The translations under genes were made by a program, and so were the position numbers. 64,000 nucleotides of DNA. It comes from Symsagittifera roscoffensis. Lineage: Eukaryota > Xenacoelomorpha > Acoela > Convolutidae. The number at the start of each line of letters is the position of its first letter. The stretch's first letter is position 1. The notes beneath the pieces were generated by a model. It did not search any database and was not told the DNA's origin. It saw only the letters and a list, made by a program, of their open reading frames with translations. Positions 1 to 9,100 of this stretch are shown here, piece by piece. The DNA lies in contig NC_087063.1 of NCBI RefSeq assembly GCF_963678635.1, positions 10,574,386 to 10,638,385 of the forward strand, in the 5' to 3' direction.

Positions 1-89
1 ACAAAATTGCTATTTTTCTTTGATCTTCTCTGCTATTTTGGATTCCACGGACAAATAGTTAAAACACTGTTTTGCTCAAAATTGCTCCA

Positions 90-480
90 AAAACAGGCAA
101 ATTTGAGGAATCCGCAACAAAATGTGTGGAATCCGGAACAAGTTCGTCGAATCCATCAATAATTGAAAATATAAGTGTTTATTAAACTTAAACTGTCGCG
201 GAATCCGCAATTGTAAGTGGAATCCGAAAATTGTAAGCGGAATCCGCAAATTGTAAGCTGATCCGCAAATTTTAAGCGGAATCCGCAAATTTTAGGTGGA
301 ATCCGCATAAATTTGAGGAATCCAATTAAATTTGCGGAATCCGGAACAACTACCTATATTTGCTCGTTGCGGAATCCGCAACAAAATCAATGTGCCGACA
401 TAAATTACGTTACAGGTATTTGTACGCGGAATCCACTGAAGATTTGTCTCTGGAATCCAGAAACATACAGACAAAAAACT
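90..480. repeat. GGAATCC-rich short repeat field
   Basis: More than a dozen copies of GGAATCC lie in this stretch, most within the near-palindrome GCGGAATCCGC followed by AAATT and TAAG or TTAG. Between about 195 and 345 the copies are spaced roughly 20-25 bp apart like a degenerate minisatellite; outside that they are more scattered. The short open frames across it simply read the repeat (recurring RIPQ or ESGN words) and are not genes. No function is evident. Confidence 0.75.
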
Positions 481-499
481 GTGCGCCTATCCAGTGCAC

Positions 500-2700
500 A
501 GCTTGGCCTCGTAATGTGATTAATTGAAAATTTGAGTCGCCTTGACGCTTCGAAGTCGCATTTTTTTTTCGCGTTAGATTTTTCATGAGTAGCGTGGGTG
601 GGGAACTAATAAAAGGGTTCATAAAGTAGCATAAAGATAAAAGTTGTGAATCCTAGTTAGTCTTCAAAATAAGATTACAAAATAATATTTAGTTTAAACG
701 CGTTATGGGTCAAAAATGTGTCGCGAAGTTCTCAAAATTGCGAAGGAAGTCATTAACTTTCAGTTTCGAAATTTGATTTTATTTTTTAGATTTGACAGCG
801 GAAAAAAAATTTATCGATTAAAAAGTGGATTTTAATTTTTAGATTTGACAGCGGAATAAAAATATTATCTATCAAAAAGTGTCACCCATAAAACGAAAAT
901 TAAAATGTTTTAGGTCTATAGGCTTTTGTTTTTAAATTAGATTTTTTTTCTCTATTTCGATGCGTTGATTGACTGTTTTCCAATTGTATGTTGGCTATGT
1001 TAAGAATTAGGAAAAGATCAAAATTAAATCATTACAACTAATCAATCCAAATAACGCGTTGCTGGACATACAGTTTACCAAATTAAGTAATCGTGTTTCC
1101 GAGATAGCGCCGAAATCTTTTAGTACCGAAATGAAAAAAGTAGTGAAGATTGCCGATAACTGTTTGGCTAAAAACGAGAAAAAAAGGAAAGATAAAAAAC
1201 TGCAACTGAATAGATTAAAGCTGTATAAATTAAACTGCTGGAAAGAAAAAAAATCCATGTGTTGCTCTGCGTCTCCATTGATAAAACTGATTTTGTAATC
1301 TAAGTTAGCAGGCCGACGAGGTAAAGCAAAATAGGCCAAATTTGAACAAGACTGCTCGTACGTCTATGGAGCCGTAATAACATGAAAAATATTATACGTC
1401 AACGTAATAAAGTATAATGAAAGACAAATAAAAATTTGAGGTTTTCTGTAATAAGCACGCCCACACGCCATATGAAGCACAAAGTGATAGATTTTGCTTC
1501 TTGAAACATGTCAACTATAGCAAATAAGCTTCCTTCAACCAATTTGGAATGATTTCTGAGACGGATTGAATCTCCGGGTAAAACATCTTTTCAAATTTAA
1601 TCTCAGGACAACAATAACTTTCGGTTGATATAGTTCCGTCAAACTGGCTTGTTCGAAAAGTCGAATTTGTCTAAAAAAACCAACCGAGCAAAAATAATGT
1701 GTTACTTTCTTTAGGAAAGTTAGAACTATAAAATTGTTTCTTATTACTTAACTTTTAATGACGTTTAGAAAATTTAGCGTACCGACATGTTTTTTTTACT
1801 GAGTTATGACAAGAAATTTTGCAATTTGCTAGTTTAACTGCTTTTAATTGCCAAGCATAAGAAACAAACTAAAAACTTTTGCATATGATGTTTCAAAACA
1901 TCATCTTTATTTCTGACATCGATTAAAAACAAAACAAATTTCAAAGCAGTTCATTTTGAAGTCTAAATAAAAAATAGAATACAAACAAAACCCGACGGCT
2001 CGTATAAGGGCAAGTTAAACGTCTTTGAATCAGTTTTCGAAAACATAAACTGGAAAAAAAATGTTTGAAATTTTCAAACAAAAAAAGATCAACTTGGATT
2101 TTTTCGTTTTTTTTTTGAAAACGTACACCACACGCCTTAACAATCCAAAGTGAGGTTGTTATGAATGTCCAGTAGCACATTAACAAAACTGATGCTATCG
2201 GGGCAAACCGCTGAAAGTTCTGACTGTATTTGGATTACGTTTGAAAAGTTTTAAATTGAAATTTGTCATAATAAGAAAAAATGCAACCTTTTTTTTGCTT
2301 TATTTTTTCTTCATTTCATCCCCCACGCGCAATGTAAAAAACTAAGTGATGTATAATTTGTGTGCGTTAAGATGTTAAGAACAAATTGCTTGCCTCAACT
2401 TGTTCATTCATTTTACGGGTAACGGTTTAATATAAAGAAATATATACGCGTTAATAATCCCAATTGAAGCATAGTCGTCTACGTAGTCCTAAAATGAAAC
2501 CATTTAACTTTGTGAAAAAAGGCCTTCCTATAATTTTTAATTTGATCTCAGGACATCATTAGCTTTCAGATGAATGCAAAAAAACTGGTTCAAAAGTTGC
2601 TAGTTAGAACATCAAAATTGGTCGGGAAAAAAAACGCCCGAGCATAAATATTGTTTCATTTTCCTCGAAAATTGGAACAATAAGAAACCGAAAACAGTTA
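500..2700. other. Intergenic DNA, no supported gene
   Basis: AT-rich sequence with many homopolymer runs. Short open frames on both strands (for example a lysine-rich plus-strand frame at 1059-1298) have no recognisable domain, no homologous neighbour and no convincing splice context. The only structure seen is the two repeats listed separately. Confidence 0.5.
784..893. repeat. Two-copy tandem repeat, unit about 55 bp
   Basis: The words TTTTTAGATTTGACAGCGGAA and ATCAAAAAGTG (or ATTAAAAAGTG) occur twice in the same order, at about 784-830 and 837-893. Seen directly; no function inferred. Confidence 0.6.
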
Positions 2701-2710
2701 GCGAAATTTA
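1560..2710. repeat. Degenerate dispersed repeat, two direct copies
   Basis: The segments at about 1560-1770 and 2500-2710 share, in order, a TCTCAGGACA word, a CTTTC run, an ACTGG word, AACCGCCCGAGCA-like text and a GGAAA(A)TTGGAAC or GGAAAGTTAGAAC word. A reverse-complement relative (AATTGGAACA and AAATATT words in the same spacing) lies near 55700-55800. This fits an old unclassified transposon fragment; it has no coding capacity. Confidence 0.45.
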
Positions 2711-2940
2711 AAACACTTATTAATCTTAATTATTTTCATGCACTTGTTCTTCGGCACTTTTGATTTGACACTCCCCTTCTTTTAAAGGGCAGTCCAATAG
2801 ATCAGGACTTTACATTGATACACTCAGTTTTTTATTCGAGTACTTGCACTGAATTTCTGTGTGCTGTTCTGATAAATAACAGATCTTCGTTGTTATTAAC
2901 TCATCTCAACATTCAAGTTGGAAAAAATTCTGTTTCTTAC

Positions 2941-3000
2941 TTTTAGATCTTCTGGTTCGATGAATTTGCTGTGGTTCCTGTCGAAGTTCATGAAGGCGAT
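2941..3000 (-). CDS. EF-hand exon (third exon type) of a calmodulin-like paralogue
   Basis: A 60-nt exon on the minus strand encodes one EF-hand loop: hydrophobic IAF, then acidic and polar loop residues in DRNHSKFIE, then PEDLK. It is flanked by TTTCAG on the acceptor side and GTAAGA on the donor side, with both boundaries in phase 0. Its length, boundaries and sequence match exon 3 of the EF-hand gene at 48601-48660 (20 codons each). The expected last exon (a fourth EF hand and a stop) was not found between here and position 1. It may lie outside the window, or the gene may be dead. The partner exon 1 is probably the one at 14765-15019. Confidence 0.6.
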
Positions 3001-3239
3001 CTGAAATAGCATGATTCAATTTTAAACCAAGAAATATTATTTAACTAAAAGCAACTTCTGCTGAAAAGCATTAGTAGATCCGTAATGTCACTACCAAAGT
3101 TTAAGTTACCATCATTCGTGTTGGTTATATCTTAAATGTGGTTAAGAAATTTTTAAACCATTTTTGTTTAACGATCCATTCTATAAATTTAAACTCTTTT
3201 CTAATTATTGTTTTTACTATAATTTTATTCAATTAATTT

Positions 3240-3430
3240 GACGATACGATCCTAGGCGAGACTTATAACTATAACAACATTTTAGTCAATAAAAATCCAT
3301 TATTAATCGATTATAATCGGTTAAAAATCCATTATGTGGTCTAATTTTGACATGATAATCGATTATATTGACAACATTTTAGTCAACGAAAATCCATTAT
3401 AATCGATTATTATCCATGAAACTTCGGTGC
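3240..3430. repeat. ATAATCGATTATAATC palindromic repeat cluster, left copy
   Basis: Several copies of the near-palindrome ATAATCGATTATAATC and of AATCCATTA, together with GACAACATTTT, end at TTATCCATGAAACTTCGGTGCGGGT. The same ordered words occur at 12096-12490, ending with TTATCCATGGATCTCCGGTGCGGGT. The two clusters flank the tandem Gypsy block. They look like copies of one small fold-back or MITE-like repeat. Confidence 0.55.
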
Positions 3431-3784
3431 GGGTAGGCTAGATTACTAAGCACTCAACCAGCAATATGCGCTCAGTAAAATTGGTGCGACCGCACCAGAT
3501 AATTACTCCTTAAGAAATTACTTTTTCAACAAACTCGAAACAGCTTTTTAATTCGAAAAAATAGATGAATATTAGGATCTGTGTCAAATTAGTTTCCAAC
3601 CGACAAAAGCTAGAGACAAGGGTGTTTCTTTAGAAAAACAATTTAATTGTCTTTTACTTTACAGACATTCCTAGTAGGGTTCAGGCGAAACGTACCCCCT
3701 AAGCTAACAGTCACCCACGATATTCCTCGTGGTTAGAAATAATGTATATAAAAATAATGTAAGGTAAAACATAATGTATATGCT

Positions 3785-4045
3785 TGTGATATGCGTTGCG
3801 ATATCAAATTGAAAACAAGTTGGAATTCAATACTTTATTTAGAAGATTGAATTTAGATTTTTTCTTTTCTTTGTTTTCTTATGTACTGAGAGATAGATCG
3901 TTGTTAAGTACTCTGATCTCTCACTTAGTCTCAGTGTCATCACTTATGTATGACCTTGAGCGTACCATAAAATAATGATCTAACACCAGAGGTTAGCTGT
4001 ACAACCGTATAGTGAGTACTGCTACTGCAGTAGCGGTATGACACA
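3785..4045 (-). repeat. 3' LTR of Gypsy element A
   Basis: On the minus strand it runs from TGTGTCATACC at 4045 to ATATCACA at 3785, giving TG...CA termini. It contains the palindrome CTACTGCAGTAG. It is identical by eye to 10728-10988 at a constant offset of 6943. Confidence 0.9.
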
Positions 4046-4053
4046 CCCCCCTC
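4046..4053 (-). promoter_or_regulatory. Polypurine tract of Gypsy element A
   Basis: GAGGGGGG on the minus strand lies immediately upstream of the TGTGT start of the 3' LTR. This is the expected place for the plus-strand DNA primer. The same tract sits next to the shared LTR at 10989-10996, where it belongs to copy B. Confidence 0.8.
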
Positions 4054-4169
4054 GGTGAAAGAAATAAATTATACAACATCAGTAGAATAATTTATTTAAA
4101 AGAGTTTTAATTTACTCAGTTCGGAAGAAAGTTCTTAAGATGAATGACAGTTTTTGGACTATGTAGATT

Positions 4170-6092
4170 TCAGTTTTCCTCTAGCTCAATTTCCCAACTC
4201 GGGTTCCAATCTACTCCTTCATCTAAAGTGGCATATCCGAATTTTCGCATAAATAAATGTCTTTCGAGTCGCCGCACTTTTGATTCCAAAGGTCTGTCTT
4301 CCCGATCTTTGAACTCTCTCAGCTGGTTTCTGTATTCTTTAAGTGCCTCCTTCAAAAGACTTCTGCCTGTAAGATTTTCGGATATTTCTTTGATTGAATG
4401 TTTTATCGGATCTCCGAAACGTTTGGGTTCTTTATTTTTTGTTTGTCTTGAACTCCTTCGAACACCTGACTCTTCCGCACTTGATTCGTCCGAGAATCCT
4501 TGTGGTGGTTCGAAATTCGTATCCAATTCTGAGCCTTTTTGAGGATTTTCTCTAAGTTCATCCGCAACTCGCTGCACTCCTCTTTTTAACAATTGGTCCG
4601 CGTACTTTTCCCAGTCAGATGGTGCCAAATTTCTATTGTGAAAAGTCTCTACTATATCTTCAAGAGGGGTGTGCGCGTCAATGCCCTTCAGTTTCGGACG
4701 CTGTTTGGTTTTCGGCGTGGAACTCGACTGGATTTTTGTATCTACTGTGACCGAATCCGGCTTAGATATTGCTTGCTCTTGTTCCGAGTTAACTGCAGTC
4801 GCAGTTTGGTTTGTGTTTGTCCTCTGTTGTTGTTTGCTTCGGCCTTTCTTCTCTTTTCCGCTTTTTTCCGGCTTGTTCGTGATTATTTCCTCTGATGATT
4901 TTGGTCCCGCCAAGTTTGGTTTTGCTCTTTTTATAGCAAGATTCAATCCTCCCCCGGCTTCCGTGTCCTTAGAAGTGACGATTGTTTGGCTCTTCTGAAA
5001 GCGCTCTATTGGGTCCATTTCATTTGCGATTTCCATTTCTCCTTGGAGTTCGTCCTCCGATTCCAACTCCTCTAGTAGTTCTGGAGAACTGACTCGTTTG
5101 AACTTTTTTGTAGGTTCCGACGATGGACTTTTACTTGTGCTTCTCTGTTTTTCTTGTGTAAGTACGGTTTTTGATTGAGCTATGTCCGATTTTCTATAGA
5201 TCGAACCGGCCGATGTCTTAATTGTTGATTCCGTTTCTGAAGCTATTTTCCCCTTTAGTGGTCTGGTTAGGGCTTGTCCGCTTTTCCTGAGGGGGTCCTT
5301 TCTAAGTATTGTCTTGGGTGGTGACTTGCATTGGTTTTCTACTTTATCTTCCACAAATCCTTTTTCCCAAGAGTAAATCATTTCTTTTCGAAGGTCGGGA
5401 TTGAGTTGACCTGTCTCGTCCACTAATTTCCTGATGTCATTTTTAGCTGCGTCCCTTCTTTCGTAGTTCCAACGGGCGTTTGCCTCCAACAATTCCTTTA
5501 GAGCTTTGGCTCTTTCTTTGTCTCTGTCCGATGTTAGCTGCTGCTTGTGCAGTGGGCTTGTATCCCTGCTCAGTTGTCCCTTGCGCACTATCTTGAGATT
5601 CTCTCTTGACTGGTCAATCCTGCTTTTCATTTGAGATGCAGTCAGTGCTGAGCGTTCCAAGTGTTGTTTGTCTAAAGAATCAGAATTATTTAAAAACCTA
5701 TCCCTCACAATTTTAAATTCTGTTTTTGGTAGTCTGCCGAAATGTGCTTGGAACGGGGATACTTGAATTGTTTTCTGCTTGTTCCATCGTAAATCTCGCA
5801 TTATAATACTGAGACATAATTTGATTGATTTATTATTTTCATCGAGCATCATCACTCCCAGTCTTCTCTTTATTGTTTGAATTGTACGTTCAACCAACCC
5901 ACAACCTCTGTGATCCCCCACCGGACAGAATTTTTGCTCGATATTGAGTTCCGAACAAAATTTTTTTAGAGTTTTTCCCTTAAAGCCTGAAAATTGATCC
6001 AAACGAATTGATTCAGGGACTCCATGAGTGTCGATATATGATCTCAAGAATTGTACTGTGCTTTTTCCGCTTGTGGATTTTGTAACCTTCAC
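4170..6092 (-). CDS. Integrase core plus long C-terminal tail (Gypsy element A, after the frame break)
   Basis: This 640-residue frame continues the integrase that begins in the upstream gag-pol frame. The listed start is only the first methionine; the frame is open back to the A9 run at 6137-6145. It holds the second and third catalytic acidic residues, D32 and E68, 35 residues apart (D,D35E spacing; E68 lies in GLVERT). The first aspartate is in the upstream frame. After the catalytic core come about 500 charged, lysine/serine/glutamate-rich residues including RRSSRQTKNKEPKRF, a basic motif of a kind common near the C-termini of Gypsy polyproteins. The tail is much longer than a usual integrase C-terminus and has no transmembrane or envelope feature. 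Its last part is duplicated at 11113-12093 in copy B. Confidence 0.8.
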   Translation of the reverse strand: MKVTKSTSGKSTVQFLRSYIDTHGVPESIRLDQFSGFKGKTLKKFCSELNIEQKFCPVGDHRGCGLVERTIQTIKRRLGVMMLDENNKSIKLCLSIIMRDLRWNKQKTIQVSPFQAHFGRLPKTEFKIVRDRFLNNSDSLDKQHLERSALTASQMKSRIDQSRENLKIVRKGQLSRDTSPLHKQQLTSDRDKERAKALKELLEANARWNYERRDAAKNDIRKLVDETGQLNPDLRKEMIYSWEKGFVEDKVENQCKSPPKTILRKDPLRKSGQALTRPLKGKIASETESTIKTSAGSIYRKSDIAQSKTVLTQEKQRSTSKSPSSEPTKKFKRVSSPELLEELESEDELQGEMEIANEMDPIERFQKSQTIVTSKDTEAGGGLNLAIKRAKPNLAGPKSSEEIITNKPEKSGKEKKGRSKQQQRTNTNQTATAVNSEQEQAISKPDSVTVDTKIQSSSTPKTKQRPKLKGIDAHTPLEDIVETFHNRNLAPSDWEKYADQLLKRGVQRVADELRENPQKGSELDTNFEPPQGFSDESSAEESGVRRSSRQTKNKEPKRFGDPIKHSIKEISENLTGRSLLKEALKEYRNQLREFKDREDRPLESKVRRLERHLFMRKFGYATLDEGVDWNPSWEIELEEN

Positions 6093-6114
6093 AGATGGAA
6101 ATTTTGAGAATCGA

Positions 6115-9100
6115 TCAATAGCTACTAAAAGATAGATTTTTTTTTCCTTTTTGATTTTCTATAGGCCCCGCATAGTCTAGTTGTACCTCCTGTCCCGGCT
6201 GCGTGAGCAGTGGTAGTGATTTTGACGAATTTTTCGAAATAAGGTATTTTTCATTCTTACCATATCTGGTACAACTACGGCACTCCTCTGCCAAATTCAC
6301 GATGTCCTTATTCATGTGTGGCCACCACAGATATTGCGCTGCTCCCAACATTGCTTCCTGTCCTGGGTGTCCCCGATGTATTCGTTTCAGGACAGCTTGT
6401 CGTAGTTGAACTGGTACTGCTAGCCGATTATTCACCAAGATGCAGTCGTCCTGAACTGCCATCTGCGACCACAACGGATTTGTATAGGGTCCCATCAGTT
6501 CGAATCCTTGTTTGTCCCCTCTCTCTATCACTCTCCTGAGGCGGTCCATCCACGTGTCTTCTGTGGTCAGTTCTGCTAGTAGGTTTTTGTCGAACAGTTT
6601 TGCGAGGTTGTCCAGAGTCTCTACTTGTTGCTGCTTTTGCAACCTTAACTTTCCTAGATTCTTTGGCGGTTGGATTGAGCACACTTCCTCCTCACTCTCC
6701 GCCTCTTCTGTGGTTGTTAGGTCGACTTCTATTACGTTCACCTCACTGAGTTTTCGATCTGTCGATGCGATCGGTTTTGACGATATTGGATTGAATTCGT
6801 CTTCCAGATTTTCTCTGACTTCTTGAGTATCGGCCACCAGTTCTCGATTTTCCTGAACATTGTTTTCTCCGCCTATTAATTGCCAGAAAGAGAGCAGTCT
6901 TTGGTCCGCTATTCGTTGTTGTTCCGGTTCCAGCGACCATTTTACTCGTTGTTGTTGACGTGTTTCGCTGTCTGAGCTGTCCCTATTTTTTCTTCCTCCT
7001 CGTATAATCTTTCTTGTACGTTGTACTGTCTCTGTGATTTCCTCTTCTCCCGAGAGTTCGTTGTTGGTGGAAAATGATCGGTTCCACTTTGGGTCCATTA
7101 AGCTTTCTTCACGCTCCTCATTCCGCCAATCTTGTGGTGAGCTGGACCACCAGTCGTATGTTTTGTTTGTATTTTCTGACATCTCGATTCTTGAGTCTGT
7201 TTTTTCTATTTTTTCCGGTACTGGTCGTTTTTTTATTTTGCAATTTTTTGAGACTGACTGTTTGCTGAGTTGATTTGACGAAAAAGTGATTTGTTTCTGT
7301 TGAACTGTTGTGTTTAGCTGTTTTTGCAGTCGTGGAAACTTTTTTCTCTCGTTCCGGTCGAGCTTTGTTCGATTTTGACCGTTTTGGTTGCTATAGCAAC
7401 CATTACTTGATGACTGTTTCCTAACATTCCTTCTAGAACATTCTAGAACGTTTTCGTTCCGGTTGAGCGAACTTGAATCTTTAAGCCTACTGTTCCAGCA
7501 GTCAAACGCTTTATGAAAGGAGTTTATCGTAGCTACTACAAACTTTTCGTCTAATTCTGATTCGGGCCAGGGATCATTGAAAGGATCACGCGATAAATAA
7601 TCAACTATGCCCATGTCCCTCCCCGGAATGTGAACTATGTTGAACTGATATGGCAGTAACCGGTCAACCCACCGGGTTAAGCGTGACTGATAGGTCTTGT
7701 TTGATTGATTAACATCCAATGCTGTTGTAAGAGCTTTATGGTCAGTTGCGATGGTAAATGGTTTCCCCAGAAGATAGTGTTTGTATCTGTCTACTGCCCA
7801 AACAACTGCCAATAGTTCCAGCTCATTTGTTGAATATTTTTTTTCTTGAGCATTTAGGTATCGAGATGCGAACGAAATTGGGACCCACAACCCTTCATCA
7901 TTTTGTTGTTCTAAAGTGGACCCTAGTCCATCATGGCTAGCATCGCACTTAACTCGTGTTTGTCGATTTGCATCATAATAATGCACTTTCGTAATATTTG
8001 CCACAGCTCCTTTTATAGCATTAAATGCTTCTGTGTGAACATCCCCCCACTCGAATTTTTTCACCGGGAGTTTCATGTTTTTTAACTTTTTCTTTTGATT
8101 TTCTTCTTTAAGAAGAGGTCTTAATTTTTCTGTCAGACTTGCTACGTTAGGTATAAATTTAGCTAGATGATTTATGCTTCCTAGAAATGACCTTAGTTGT
8201 TTTAGGGATTTCGGCGGGTTCAAGTTTACTACCGCTTCCGTTTTAGTGATCTTCGGTCTAACTCCTTCTTCTGAGAGATGATGACCCAACCAATTCACTT
8301 CTTGTTTAAAAAATTCACATTTTGATAGTTTCAGTGCCAAATTTTCCGCATCCAATTTCTTTAATACTGCTTCTACTAGGTTGGCATGTTCTGTTTCACT
8401 TCCCTTTGACACAATAAGTATGTCATCCAGGAAACAGAATATGTTTTTAGCATGATTGATGGTTCTATCCATAGCCTTTTGAAATTCAGCTGGCATATCT
8501 GCTAGTCCGTAGAATCCTGTCAAGAATCTGTAAGTTCCGGTTGCTTTTCCGCCCACAATGTTAAAATTACATTGCCTAGCTGTATCCGCAGCCAATTTTA
8601 GTTGACTGTACACATATTTCAAATCTAACACCGAAAAATATAGCGTACCCTTTTTGTTTTCGGTTACAATCTGGCTTACCCCATCAATAAGTTCGTCTAC
8701 ATTCGGCATTTGGTATTTGTTTTTAAACAATTGTCTATTGATTGGTTTCGCGTCCATTGCCAATTTTATTGAGTCGTCCTTCTTTACTGTTATCACAATC
8801 GGGGCGATAAAGCAATCACTTGTACACTTATCAAGTTTTGTTATATGACCTTCTGTCAATAACTTCTCGATTTCTTTTTCGACTTTATCTTGTATATGAA
8901 TTGGGATTCTTCTCCCCTTTTCTTGTATCGGACATAGTGGGTATTTGAATTTTGAACTGGCGATGTGGTTTTTAGAAATGCCTTGCCTTTCAAATAAGTT
9001 CTTAAATTTATTGAAAAATTTTTCTTTCCAACCTTCCGACTGCTCGCACATGAGCACGTCAAACCTGGTGAGTTCTTTTGGCGCTGTTCTTTGTGTAGTC

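Noticed and set aside
1-500. CRISPR-like array
   Set aside because: Repeats are short, imperfect and irregularly spaced, and the genome is animal.
2450-2500. Possible missing fourth EF-hand exon of the left paralogue
   Set aside because: A DYVDDY word follows an AG, but there is no EF-hand loop or stop in the right place.
4144-4998. Plus-strand open frames of 100-132 residues inside element A (repeated at 11087-11941)
   Set aside because: They lie opposite the integrase tail and are repeated only because copy B repeats that DNA; composition is that of a shadow frame.
3785-5150. A 1366-bp LTR containing coding sequence
   Set aside because: First considered because the terminal match is 1366 bp long. 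The GAGGGGGG tract and TGTG...CACA ends show the LTR is 261 bp and the rest is a tandem copy.
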